A stretch of DNA of 64,000 nucleotides, taken from NCBI GenBank assembly GCA_023212645.1, contig JALBYC010000016.1, positions 186,001 through 250,000 of the forward strand, read 5' to 3'. The notes beneath the pieces are model-generated. The model did no database searches, was not told the DNA's origin, and saw only the letters and a list, made by a program, of their open reading frames with translations. Of the stretch, positions 20,051 to 29,500 are shown in pieces (positions within the stretch are counted from its first letter, which is position 1; each line of letters begins with the position of its first letter). Made by a program: the position numbers and the translations under genes. The stretch is from Farysia itapuensis. Taxonomy: Eukaryota; Basidiomycota; Ustilaginomycetes; Ustilaginales; Ustilaginaceae.

Positions 20051-20917
20051 CTAGCAGGATCCAGCAAGATGAGATTGCTCTAGAGTAGGGGTATTGAGCG
20101 CAACGCGAGGCTGGACGAGTTCTTCCTGACTTGGCACCACGATGGGTGGCAGGGCATGCTCCAGTAGAGGCGAGGGTCCTTTACGCTTTCGACTGGACTG
20201 CGCCGGTGGCCGAGCCCGAGATCGAGGATGTTTCATATCTTCTATTGCACCGCGGAACGATTCGAGGGTCATCAAGATGGTTTCGCGAGTCTGCTCAACA
20301 TCAATCGACACTTTGGCAATCTGGATCTCTAGCTGGGCAATTCTTGCATTGCTGACAGACAGAGCGTCCGATACCACCTGAGTGCTTGCTCGCTGCGCAG
20401 TTTCCATGACTTGGAATCGATCGTAAATCTGTCGACGTTGTTCGGCAGCAATTGCGCTGTGATCCGCCGTTCGCACCTGGACGTCAAGAATTTGGGAGCT
20501 GGTTTTGTTGATGGACTTGAGCAGGTCCATTGATTGGGTATGCCTTTCCAAGTCGCCTGCTATCACTTGACTGTACAGTTTTAGCTCCTCCAGCGAGCAC
20601 TTGCTGCCTTCGCAGAGACATGTAACAAGTGCTTCCACTCTTTGAAGGCTGGACACAACCGGATCATTTTGACCACAACAAGCTGCATCGATCATGGATA
20701 TACGTTCCACCTCCAGCGGCATGAAAGGCTGCGTCATTTTGTCAAGCCAAGACAGGTCTTGACAGCTGACACCCATTTGACATGGTTCTGGTGCGGTTTC
20801 AGTTGTGCTGGCGTCAGAACCATCGTGGGAGGTCCCACTCGAGCTCTGCTCGGACTGGCTGGTTGGCGCAGACCATGTCGCGAGCGTACCAGCATACACA
20901 TTGTTATCCGTTTGCAT
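20051..20917 (-). CDS. Hypothetical coiled-coil protein with basic cluster (5' end uncertain)
   Basis: From the first in-frame ATG (20917) this is 288 residues. The frame stays open another 207 nt upstream to 21124 but offers only GTG there, so a 5' exon may be missing. The N-terminal part is Ser/Thr-rich. The middle (about 120-245) is a heptad-like helical region (VSNARIAQLEIQIAKVSIDV) suggestive of a coiled coil. A basic cluster near residue 255 (SSRKRKGPSP) could be a nuclear signal. A Cys cluster (CCGQND, CLCEGSKC) around residues 80-110 could be a metal site or chance. I do not recognise the family and assign no function. Confidence 0.55.
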   Translation of the reverse strand: MQTDNNVYAGTLATWSAPTSQSEQSSSGTSHDGSDASTTETAPEPCQMGVSCQDLSWLDKMTQPFMPLEVERISMIDAACCGQNDPVVSSLQRVEALVTCLCEGSKCSLEELKLYSQVIAGDLERHTQSMDLLKSINKTSSQILDVQVRTADHSAIAAEQRRQIYDRFQVMETAQRASTQVVSDALSVSNARIAQLEIQIAKVSIDVEQTRETILMTLESFRGAIEDMKHPRSRARPPAQSSRKRKGPSPLLEHALPPIVVPSQEELVQPRVALNTPTLEQSHLAGSC

Positions 20918-21784
20918 CTCGGAGGATGCAGAACGAGGCGCTGCCAGAGTGCGGAGAAAGCCATACCCTCCCGCTACATACTTATAAGTCTTGGCAAGAA
21001 CAAGCTGCCGGCGGTGCGAGTCTAGCGGCCAATGCGCCACATTCTCAGAACACAAGGCGGATCTTGAGACTGAAGGATTTGCTTCTTGCGGGTCGTCGCG
21101 ATGGTTAATTATTGACACTTTCACCTCTGATCAGACAGACTTTTGTTCAGTCGAGTAAAATTCTATACTTTCTTTCTCCAATGGTTTGTCTTCGAGCATA
21201 CAACTTCTCCCACTTCCCATCTTTGAAGGCTAGGCCTAGTAGCAGCAGAGATCGCGAGTCGGCGAAAAAGCCGAACTTCGGCAGTCCGGAGAGGTATATA
21301 CCTTGGGAAGATTGGAGGCAGTCCCTGCTCACTCCTTGCTTTCGCCACTTGAACTGTCAAAGCCATTCATGTCGGCAGAGTCAGTACCGGCACCGGCAAG
21401 ATGGTGTCAAAGTGTGCCGGAGACACGGCTGAGATGATTTTGGAGCATGTGCTAAGATACACTTGGCGACATGATCTGATTGTGCGTACCAATCATCAGA
21501 CCGCAGACCGAAGATGGACCGGAAAGTTTAGCTTTTGCAATCTGACAGACCTTAATCAATTTCATCGAGTTGAATCAGTGTCAGTTGATCTGATTCTTCT
21601 GCCGCCAACCCACGCGTCAGGATGCGCTCAAGCCAGCATCTTTGACTACATCCTCCCCAACTTGGCCTCTTGAGCGGCGTCACGCGGCTATCATTGCGTG
21701 CTGCTATCAGCATTCCAATCCTTAGCAAAGAGGCGCAGTGGGAGATGAAGTGAGACGAAACAGTTATTCTCTCAAACCTTGACA
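20918..21784. other. Intergenic/5' region between the coiled-coil gene (-) and the ZW10-like gene (+)
   Basis: About 870 bases. It includes the possible N-terminal extension (20918-21124) of the minus-strand gene and divergent promoters for both neighbours. An open frame at 21401-21673 (+) starts with ATG but shows no conserved feature. Confidence 0.45.
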
Positions 21785-24535
21785 ATGCCTCCCATCCCCG
21801 TCATTTCCAGCAATGGCGAAGCTGGCCCCTCTTCCGCTGCAGACTTCCTTCGGTCCATTTCTGCCGAGTCCAGCATCTCATTTGGAGCCTCGACGCCGAC
21901 CCCAGACGGTTCCTCTGCCAGGACAGTGCCCGAACTGCCCATCTCTGCCAAAGTATCGCTCATCGACGCTCAAATCGACAACCTCGAAGCTCAGATTCAG
22001 AGCACCATACTAGCACACAGCGAACAGCTCAAACAGCGAGCCGTGTCCAGTCGCAAAGTCAAACATGATCTCAACGATCTGTGGCAGTCCATCAACCAGA
22101 CAAGCTCTCGTCTAGTTGCCGTTTCCTCCGAAATTGTCCCGATCGCTACACAATACCATGACGCCTTGGCACAGAGTCAGATGTCATCGCTCCTCGTCAC
22201 TGTCCTGTCCGACCTTGTGTCCGTGCTCAAGCAGATAGAGCAGCTAGAGACGAAGCTGCAAAAACACGACCTAGCCGGGATCGGAATTCAATTGCCACAG
22301 GTCGAGGCAGCACTGACCGCGATCGCCGAACAAAACGCCCTGCAAAGTCTCTCAGCCATCATAGAGCTGCAACACCGCCTTCAGCACATCAAAACTACAC
22401 ACAACTCCCTTTCAGACGCTTCCAAAAAACCACCAGATACTCCCAAAACTGTCGAGCCTGGAAGATGGGCTAACGAGCCTATCTCTGGCCCAACTGCATT
22501 ATCCTCGAGCAATTCCAATGCTCTTGATAGAGCTAGAAAGCTGATCATTGCCAAAGGTGCGGAGGATGGGTGGAAGGCTGTGGTCGTACCATCACCCCAT
22601 GAAATTGTTGCGGCCCCGCCTCCACAAGATCTCGAAGAGCCCGCTCCTCCGGAAGCCCATCCCGTGCCACCGATGCGGGAAGGTCTCATCCGTCCTGCAT
22701 CACCCCTTACTCGAAGCTCTTCCAACTCGTCTGGAGTAACGTCGCGCCGACAGAAGGCCAAGCTAGGCGCACGTGTACTACGGCCCCAAGACCAGCTGGG
22801 CAGTGGTCCTTTCAACGCACAAGACGCCGGCGGCGATGGCTCCGATTGGGGATTGGACGATGATGACGACGACTTGCCTCTAGACGTTACTGCACCACAA
22901 TCTGTTTCTATGCACTCAACGAGCAGCAATTCATCCCTGCAGCGAGCTGCTCTGGCCATGCAGCACGAAGATGATGGCGATGAAGCATGGGGCTTGGAAG
23001 AAGAGCCGACTACGTCATTCGCTCCCCCATCCAATCTATCACATACGGCGACATCAAGCCGCAAGACAGGCTCGATCAAATCTCCCAAAATTCAGGAAGA
23101 TGAAGATGGTGCCTGGGGCCTAGACGATGAGATCGACAACGATGCTTCGGCTCTACCTACAGGTAACTTTGAACAAGAATCCAGTCCCTTGGCCGCACGT
23201 AAACCGTTGTCTCCATCTCCAGCTTCTAGCTTCACCTCTGCTGCGCAATCCTTTGACGACGCAGATGATGCGTGGGGTATAGAAGATGAAGATGAGATAG
23301 CACAAGACGCAGTCGCAAACTATCATGCCGAGCCGGATTTGGCAACGCCGCTGGTTTCGCAGTACAAAGATGGAGAAATTTGGGGTGCCAGTCAAACCAC
23401 AGCTCCCGTACCGCAGCGCGCACAAATGAATTCCCTGCTGAACAATCACACAGATCAGGATGACAGTATGCGGCAGCTGCCTGAAGAGCTTCGCCCGACC
23501 GTCGAAGCTGGCCGGCCTTTTCCGACGAGCAACGCTGCTCTTGCATCAACGCAAAAGGAAACTTGCACAATCAGTCAAAGATCTATCGACTTGATGCAAT
23601 TGGCCCAACAGACCATGGATGAGGCCATCCGCTTACTCTCGCTGGATACTGCAGAAGCCAGGGCAAGCAGGCCTGACCTTATCCTAGCGACAGTGGGTGA
23701 CATTTTCGAGCTACATCGCTCACTGATGCCCGTAGCTCATGGGGAAGTCTTGCGCGATGTGCCTTCCCTGGCCATGCAGTTTTTCAACGATTGCGAATAT
23801 CTAGCTCGCGAGCTGATCGAGCTTGTCGCCAGCCGGACTGAGAAAGTATCGGCAGCGTGGGCAAGACAAGACGCGGACGCGGCTGCCAAGTGGCAGAACA
23901 TTGGACTGGTCAAGCTTCAGCAGCAAGCAGTACTCACACGATCGCTAGGACAAAGGTGGTTTGAGGCGCAAATTACCGCACAGTCCAAAGTGCTGCACGA
24001 CACTTTGAGCGAGGCAGACGGCTTTGCCCGCACTTTTGACGATGACCGATTTGCGCGATGCGAGCGATGTGTCGAGCAGGTGGTGCAAACGCTCGAACAA
24101 CTTGGAAAAGCGTGGAGACCGATCTTGGCGCCGTCGCACTTCAATCCAGCCCTAGGTCGACTTGTTCACCTCGTCTTCCAAAAGGTCCTGCACGACGTCC
24201 TCGATTTGGAGGACATCGGCGAATCCGAGTCAGAGAAGATTGGCGGTTTGATCAAGAGGCTGGGTGGGCTGGAATCTCTATTCACCGACGAGACCACGCA
24301 GCAGAGTTCGGCGCCTTTGTTCGTACCCAGCTGGTTCAAGACTTCGTACCTTATCGAGATCCTGACCGGTTCTTTGGTAGACATTGAGTTTCTCGCCTTC
24401 GAAGCTCGGGCGCTCGTCGACTACAGTCGCAAGGAGCTTACCGGTCTCATCAAAGCGCTCTTCTCCGACACCAACAACAGATCCAAATTGCTGCACAAGA
24501 TCGAGATGGCCGCACCTGATGTCCTCACTCACTAA
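21785..24535 (+). CDS. ZW10/Dsl1-family vesicle-tethering (or kinetochore) protein
   Basis: Single exon, 916 residues from the first ATG. ZW10/Dsl1 proteins tether Golgi-derived COPI vesicles at the ER; in animals ZW10 also serves kinetochores. Helical N-terminal region (about 55-210) contains LIDAQIDNLEAQIQSTIL. The middle is disordered and acidic, with four repeats of the form (D/E)xxWG(L/I)(D/E)(D/E) at roughly residues 354, 400, 442 and 495, like the acidic Trp motifs by which Dsl1 binds coatomer. The C-terminal half (about 600-916) is helical with RPDLILATVGDIFELHRSLM and VPSLAMQFFNDCEYLARELI, resembling ZW10 C-terminal repeats. Family assignment rests on these patterns, not on a search; a Dsl1-like role is more likely than a kinetochore one. 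Confidence 0.68.
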   Translation: MPPIPVISSNGEAGPSSAADFLRSISAESSISFGASTPTPDGSSARTVPELPISAKVSLIDAQIDNLEAQIQSTILAHSEQLKQRAVSSRKVKHDLNDLWQSINQTSSRLVAVSSEIVPIATQYHDALAQSQMSSLLVTVLSDLVSVLKQIEQLETKLQKHDLAGIGIQLPQVEAALTAIAEQNALQSLSAIIELQHRLQHIKTTHNSLSDASKKPPDTPKTVEPGRWANEPISGPTALSSSNSNALDRARKLIIAKGAEDGWKAVVVPSPHEIVAAPPPQDLEEPAPPEAHPVPPMREGLIRPASPLTRSSSNSSGVTSRRQKAKLGARVLRPQDQLGSGPFNAQDAGGDGSDWGLDDDDDDLPLDVTAPQSVSMHSTSSNSSLQRAALAMQHEDDGDEAWGLEEEPTTSFAPPSNLSHTATSSRKTGSIKSPKIQEDEDGAWGLDDEIDNDASALPTGNFEQESSPLAARKPLSPSPASSFTSAAQSFDDADDAWGIEDEDEIAQDAVANYHAEPDLATPLVSQYKDGEIWGASQTTAPVPQRAQMNSLLNNHTDQDDSMRQLPEELRPTVEAGRPFPTSNAALASTQKETCTISQRSIDLMQLAQQTMDEAIRLLSLDTAEARASRPDLILATVGDIFELHRSLMPVAHGEVLRDVPSLAMQFFNDCEYLARELIELVASRTEKVSAAWARQDADAAAKWQNIGLVKLQQQAVLTRSLGQRWFEAQITAQSKVLHDTLSEADGFARTFDDDRFARCERCVEQVVQTLEQLGKAWRPILAPSHFNPALGRLVHLVFQKVLHDVLDLEDIGESESEKIGGLIKRLGGLESLFTDETTQQSSAPLFVPSWFKTSYLIEILTGSLVDIEFLAFEARALVDYSRKELTGLIKALFSDTNNRSKLLHKIEMAAPDVLTH

Positions 24536-24874
24536 GCACCTGTCAAGAAATGGAGTATTTATGCCAAAAACTGCAAAAGCCTCGATTTGATTTTGACGGC
24601 TTCCATGATAGTTCATCGTCTGGCTGCATAACTGTGGGACCGTGTGGGCACTGCGGAACGGCTTCGACTATCCTGAGTCGACCTCGATGCGGCGTACAGC
24701 GTGCATAACGGAATCGGATGCGTTCGGGCCGGCAAAGGTACACAGGGCGCTTTGCCCCCCTCTCTTGCTTGCCCCATGCGCTTGGACCGCCATCAAGCGC
24801 TATGCCTCGCAACAAGCACACTTGCTTGCGTCGCTCTTGCCGTCTCTTCAACCACTACTCGGCTGCGATAGATC
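24536..24874. other. Intergenic: promoter of the acyltransferase-like gene
   Basis: About 340 bases between two tandem plus-strand genes. It holds the 3' UTR of the upstream gene and the promoter of the downstream one. No distinct element was seen. Confidence 0.5.
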
Positions 24875-26908
24875 ATGGTTGAGGGTGAGCACATCAGCAG
24901 CAAAAGCGGCACGCAGACGCGTGCCACGCTCGAAACATCTTTGCCTGCCATTCCAGCTCAATTGAGCTTCAAGGATGCCTTAGGCCTAGCTCAGGACGGC
25001 GAACGTCCTACTCCTCCGCTTTCAGCGTCCGAATACTCCTGGCAGTATCTCGACCGAGCTTCAGAGGGGGAAGAGAAACAGTGCTGGTGGCGCAACGTCG
25101 ATGCTATGGCCAACTTCATCCTTCACTGGCAGAACCGTTTCCATCAACACGGCGACATGTTTCTCTCGTGCCTCTTGCTCCGTGAAACAGGCTCTCACAG
25201 GCAGGTCGTTGATCTCTCGGTGGCGCAGCTGCGAGAAGCTATGAGGCGACTGCGTTTTACTCATCCGACAATGGCGCTGCGTCTGGCGAAACGAAGCGAG
25301 CTCGGCATCGAGCCGTTGTGCATCCCATCTTTTGCTGCCAGGCATGTTGATTTACAGGTCGCCCTAGTCTACGACGCTGTGAGCACTGAAGCCGAAGTGC
25401 AAAAGTGGCTCGACGCGTCGCTGGTCGTACATATAGAGCCGCGCGATCTGCACGCAGATGACGAGCTGGAGCAACGGGAGTTTCAGCAACATGTCACGGC
25501 TGCTACGCAGGAAGGCGTTGCAGGGCGAACCTGTCTCACTGTCCACTTCTGGCCCGCAGATACACACCGCAATGTGCCAGCGCGGGTGCTGCTAGAGCAG
25601 TGCCATTCGGTTTCAGAAGGCGTGGGCACGTTCATGCTGCTGGACGAGCTACTTCGTTCTCTGGCTAGAGTTTTGCATGACTCCGCTCCGATGCAGATAG
25701 AGTGGGGTAGCGAAGTGACACGACTAGAGGTGGCGCTGCAGGACGCCGTTGCCGACCCACCCGCATCATGGTCCGTATCGGGGAAAGAACTAAAGGCGGT
25801 GAAACAGGTCAACGCTGACAGAATGAACGGCAAAGCAAGTGCACCCAATCTTCTCGACAAGATCGGCAGCAAGCTCGTCGCTTCCGCCCTGCGCGGGAAT
25901 GAGCCGCACCGCTCAGCGTTACGCCGCAAGGTTCTCAACAAACCCATGGTGGCACTATGCCGTAGCGTCGCTGAGAAAGGCGACATGCTCCCGCTCGGCC
26001 TACTCCCCCAAACGGGCAAACCATTTTCAGGAGAAATCGGACACACTGCTATGCTCATGGAGCAGTTAACCGCGGACCAGACGTCACGCCTACTCTCTGT
26101 GCTGAAAGCTACCAACCAGACATTTGCGCCGTTTTTGGAAGCGTGCATGCACATGGCCACCACCTGGACGCGAAAACACCGTGGGCTCGCAACACACCAC
26201 CACACGTCTGCACGCAAGTGGGACGGTTTTGACGACCCAAATCGTATCTTGGGGAGTTACTCCAACGCCATCAGTAAGCGCAGCACGCTGCTTGCGCAGT
26301 ATCGCCGCTACTTGGGGCTGTGCATGGGCGGAGTGTCTACCAAAATCGCTGTTGGCGCGGCGCGGTGGTCGGACGAATCACAGGCATCCGTCAGGACGAC
26401 GACCTCCCAGCAGGACGCCATGCCGGTGATTACCCGTGCAGACGTCGAGACACTGATGCGTATCTCGACTGATCTTGGGCAGCAGTACCGCGAAGGGCGC
26501 GACAACGTCAACTGGCTTCGGCACGACCAGGCGCTGATGTTTGGCACGATGGAGACCGAGTACCTCTTCCTGCGCAATGAGGCACACTACCCCTCTATGC
26601 CCTGGCTCTCTTCCGTTGGTAAAGTGGAACCGCTCGCCGCCGGCCACTACCCAATCCCCAGCACCAACTCCGCCCTTGCAGCCGCCCACTTCCGCATCGT
26701 GGGCCGAAATGGTATTCGTCAGCCCATATTGCACGTCTACACGTACAAGATGCAGACCGTTCTCCAGATCTCGTACGCAAGCTGGCTCTACGACACACCT
26801 TCCACCCACGGCCCACAGACATCAGCCCGCGACAACATTCTCCAGTACTGGCTCAGAGTCTTCAAAGCCCTTGTGCTTGAGGTCATTGACACTGCAGCGC
26901 AGGCATAG
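24875..26908 (+). CDS. CAT-fold acyltransferase/condensation-like protein with variant HxxxEG motif
   Basis: Single exon, 677 residues. The overall pattern suits the chloramphenicol-acetyltransferase-like fold used by alcohol acetyltransferases, BAHD enzymes and NRPS condensation domains. The early segment has RRLRFTHPTMALRLAKRS, the usual strand-helix before the catalytic motif. The catalytic motif position reads HSVSEG (His244, Glu248) instead of HxxxDG. A later segment WLSSVGKVEPL resembles the SNxG region of these enzymes and is followed by YKMQTVLQISYASWLYD. No signal peptide or membrane segment is visible, and no secondary-metabolite partners flank it. The substrate is unknown. The Asp-to-Glu change may preserve or reduce activity. 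Fold assignment is moderately sure, enzyme class is not. Confidence 0.6.
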   Translation: MVEGEHISSKSGTQTRATLETSLPAIPAQLSFKDALGLAQDGERPTPPLSASEYSWQYLDRASEGEEKQCWWRNVDAMANFILHWQNRFHQHGDMFLSCLLLRETGSHRQVVDLSVAQLREAMRRLRFTHPTMALRLAKRSELGIEPLCIPSFAARHVDLQVALVYDAVSTEAEVQKWLDASLVVHIEPRDLHADDELEQREFQQHVTAATQEGVAGRTCLTVHFWPADTHRNVPARVLLEQCHSVSEGVGTFMLLDELLRSLARVLHDSAPMQIEWGSEVTRLEVALQDAVADPPASWSVSGKELKAVKQVNADRMNGKASAPNLLDKIGSKLVASALRGNEPHRSALRRKVLNKPMVALCRSVAEKGDMLPLGLLPQTGKPFSGEIGHTAMLMEQLTADQTSRLLSVLKATNQTFAPFLEACMHMATTWTRKHRGLATHHHTSARKWDGFDDPNRILGSYSNAISKRSTLLAQYRRYLGLCMGGVSTKIAVGAARWSDESQASVRTTTSQQDAMPVITRADVETLMRISTDLGQQYREGRDNVNWLRHDQALMFGTMETEYLFLRNEAHYPSMPWLSSVGKVEPLAAGHYPIPSTNSALAAAHFRIVGRNGIRQPILHVYTYKMQTVLQISYASWLYDTPSTHGPQTSARDNILQYWLRVFKALVLEVIDTAAQA

Positions 26909-27031
26909 ATCCTTCATACTGTCCCGTTATCAGAGTAATGCATGACGATTTCATGAAAATGTGCAGATTGAATGCAGGGATAGACAAACAGCAGCAAGTG
27001 CTGGCGAGGCCATTAATGAGAAAAAGCCTTT

Positions 27032-29500
27032 TTAACCTTCGCGCCATGAGCGACCGCGGTCGCCAGTGCCCAGGAGGGCGCCTATCAAGTCTCGAGCCGT
27101 ATTGACAATCTCGACTGCACGGCCAATGAGGCCGCCTTCGTCCTCTTCGACGTAGTCGTGCGCTAGTGGCACACGCGGTTCCGAGTTATGCGGCGCGACC
27201 AGTGCTCCAGTCGCACTTGTTCTTCGAGGTAGCGTGGGGCTGTTGGGACCGCCGCCAGCGACATCAGCTGTGCTGGTGGAACCCGAGCGACGCTTTCCAC
27301 TTGACCTTGCGAGGATGAATGTGGGTGTGTTGAGCGGCGTTGGCCCAACTTCTACAGGCCCATCCGGACTTGTGCTATCCAAGGTCCGTGTGGCGCGTGG
27401 TGTGTTGCTCGGAATGTTTGCAATGTCCAGACTCAGATCACCGCCCTCGGCATTGGCAGTTGTCGTCTTGGTACTAGCAGCGTGTGTACGTGAGGAGGGT
27501 GTTCCTGGTGCTCTATGTGCACCGCGTGCTCCGCGGCCGCCCTTGTCGTCAGACCAGTAGCTCTTCTCCTCTCCGTACATGAATCGATCGCCGTCGCGAT
27601 CTTGTGAGGATGCCCCATCTTCGTCTTTGGAATCTAGATTTGGACTGGCGGGAAAATTGGGACTTGCAAGTCCGTAGGATCCCTGACCATCGGAGTCGTA
27701 TTCATTCAGGGTTCGAGAAGTGGCAGGACGCGTGTTTGTGCCGGCTGCTGAGGAATCTGTAGCAGCGATATCGCGCGTGACTTCCTTGCCGCCTCGAAGC
27801 GGACCTCTCGGCACATTTGGAGATGTCGAGGCTGGGCTGACGGAAGTGCCATAACGGTCGAGGCTTCCGTTAATCGAATTGCTTGGCGAGTGTCCTTGTG
27901 GCGTGCCGCTACTGGTACGAATGCGTCCTTGACGCGCGGCGTCCTGAATCCTTTCGTAACTAGCCGAGCTGCCGACTCGTTGCGAAGGTCTGCCACGTTC
28001 GCGGGAGTCATCGACTCGCACGTTGTCTGAATGCTCAGCAGACTGTTGTTCGGAGTTGATGTCGTAGTCACCCTCGGCTTCAAGGCTTCGAGCGTCGTAG
28101 TCATCTGCATGCGTCTGGTGGACTCGATGCTTCAAAATGCTGCGAGGCGCTGCGTTTGTCTGGGCGGAATCCTGTGTTTTGGCTGCAGCGCCCGGGTAGT
28201 CCTGAGGTGAGCTGGAGGAAGACGATGTCCGCTCAGACTCGCTATGGTCAAAGTAGCTAGCGTAAGGGCGACTGACTTCGGGACTGTTGTGGGCGTCATC
28301 AGTGACGTAGATTGCCTCGCTGTCTGTGCCGTGGTCTGCGGCATTGTCTCCAAGATCGGGACCGTTGAAGTAGTCAAAGTCGGCGTGGAAGTCGTCATCG
28401 AGATCCCATTGAACACCTCTGGCAGTGGGGTCACCGTGGCTTGGTGGAAAGCCGGCACGGGCGTAGCCGTAGGCGGCGGCGTAGGTGGAAACAGTACTGT
28501 TATTGTTGGCACGAGTTGCCATGAAGCCAGTTGGGTCAACGACGGCAGGAGAGGGAGCTGGGTAGACATCAGAGGTTTTGAGCCGTGTTGGTGCAAGTTT
28601 GGCAATGATGGCATGGTGCTCGGCGAAAGCCTTTACAGCAGAGGCATGAGAAGAGGCGGGAGAGGTTCGCGGGCTGGATTTCATGGTGAGGACTTCGTCG
28701 TCCTCACTGCTGGCTTCTTGGTCATCTTCTTCGAGCTCCTCGTCGTCATAATCGTCGTACTGAGAGAATTGATGGTCGACGGATATGCATTGCTCGACGC
28801 GGTGGTTGAAGCTGATATGTCTTTTTTCGTCAGAAGTGACGCTGTCGCTTCGACCAAGGGAGGGGTTGTTGCGCTTCTGAGCCGAGATCAGTGGCATTGC
28901 GTTGGGAGAGCTTCCAACACGCTTGGGAGACCGTCCGACCAGGTTGGAATCTGACTTGACAGCAAAGAGCGCCTTTCGCCTGTTCTCTTCGTTGATGCGA
29001 TCTTGCGCTTCTAGATGATCATCCATCGGATCAGTCTTTTCTACAACGGGCGAAGCGGCTGTTCCGGAGGTGTTGAGCATGTCAGAAATGGTGCGATGCT
29101 TGAGAATGGAGCGAATACTGTGGCCATCATCGAGATCGAGGCGATCGGCAGTGGTTGCCTGCTTTGGGGGAGGGACGGACTCGACATGCTCGTGCAATGG
29201 GCCATAAAGCCAGGTGACATCGCTGTCTTTGAGCCAGTTGAGTGTCTCTGGGCTAATGGTTTTGAGTTTGCCTCGCTGCTTTGCCCATGTTCGCCAACTT
29301 GCGTTCTCTAAACGTACGCCATTGGCAATCTGGTTCTTCTGCTTGGTCATAGCCTTCCAGCTGCTCCATACGTCTTCGTCGGTCCATTGATGGCTGAGAT
29401 AGTCCACGCAGACGGTCGGCATACGGGACTCGATCTGCGCATCATCAGGTGCAGGAACATTGTTGGCCACCGTTGGATACGGCTTTGGTGTGGACAACAT
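27032..29500 (-). CDS. Reg1/AreA-GATA-like-domain (DUF1752) regulator of PP1
   Basis: Single exon, 822 residues from ATG 29500 (the frame continues upstream to a GTG at 29731 with no ATG). The N-terminal DUF1752 domain (about 33-73) reads VDYLSHQWTDEDVWSSWKAM, the conserved Trp-rich block shared by yeast Reg1 and the AreA N-terminus. A candidate PP1-docking motif, RHISF (RVxF class), sits near residues 226-230, inside SFNHRVEQCISVD, which matches the Reg1-type docking region. The rest is long, acidic and Ser-rich (DDEELEEDDQEASSEDDE), and the C-terminus ends in a short amphipathic segment (GRAVEIVNTARDLIGALLGT). Reg1 targets PP1 (Glc7) to Snf1 kinase in glucose repression; the same role here is inferred. 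Confidence 0.8.
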   Translation of the reverse strand: MLSTPKPYPTVANNVPAPDDAQIESRMPTVCVDYLSHQWTDEDVWSSWKAMTKQKNQIANGVRLENASWRTWAKQRGKLKTISPETLNWLKDSDVTWLYGPLHEHVESVPPPKQATTADRLDLDDGHSIRSILKHRTISDMLNTSGTAASPVVEKTDPMDDHLEAQDRINEENRRKALFAVKSDSNLVGRSPKRVGSSPNAMPLISAQKRNNPSLGRSDSVTSDEKRHISFNHRVEQCISVDHQFSQYDDYDDEELEEDDQEASSEDDEVLTMKSSPRTSPASSHASAVKAFAEHHAIIAKLAPTRLKTSDVYPAPSPAVVDPTGFMATRANNNSTVSTYAAAYGYARAGFPPSHGDPTARGVQWDLDDDFHADFDYFNGPDLGDNAADHGTDSEAIYVTDDAHNSPEVSRPYASYFDHSESERTSSSSSSPQDYPGAAAKTQDSAQTNAAPRSILKHRVHQTHADDYDARSLEAEGDYDINSEQQSAEHSDNVRVDDSRERGRPSQRVGSSASYERIQDAARQGRIRTSSGTPQGHSPSNSINGSLDRYGTSVSPASTSPNVPRGPLRGGKEVTRDIAATDSSAAGTNTRPATSRTLNEYDSDGQGSYGLASPNFPASPNLDSKDEDGASSQDRDGDRFMYGEEKSYWSDDKGGRGARGAHRAPGTPSSRTHAASTKTTTANAEGGDLSLDIANIPSNTPRATRTLDSTSPDGPVEVGPTPLNTPTFILARSSGKRRSGSTSTADVAGGGPNSPTLPRRTSATGALVAPHNSEPRVPLAHDYVEEDEGGLIGRAVEIVNTARDLIGALLGTGDRGRSWREG

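Noticed and set aside
21401..21673. 90-codon plus-strand open frame with ATG
   Set aside because: No conserved motif, and it lies between two divergent genes; likely chance.
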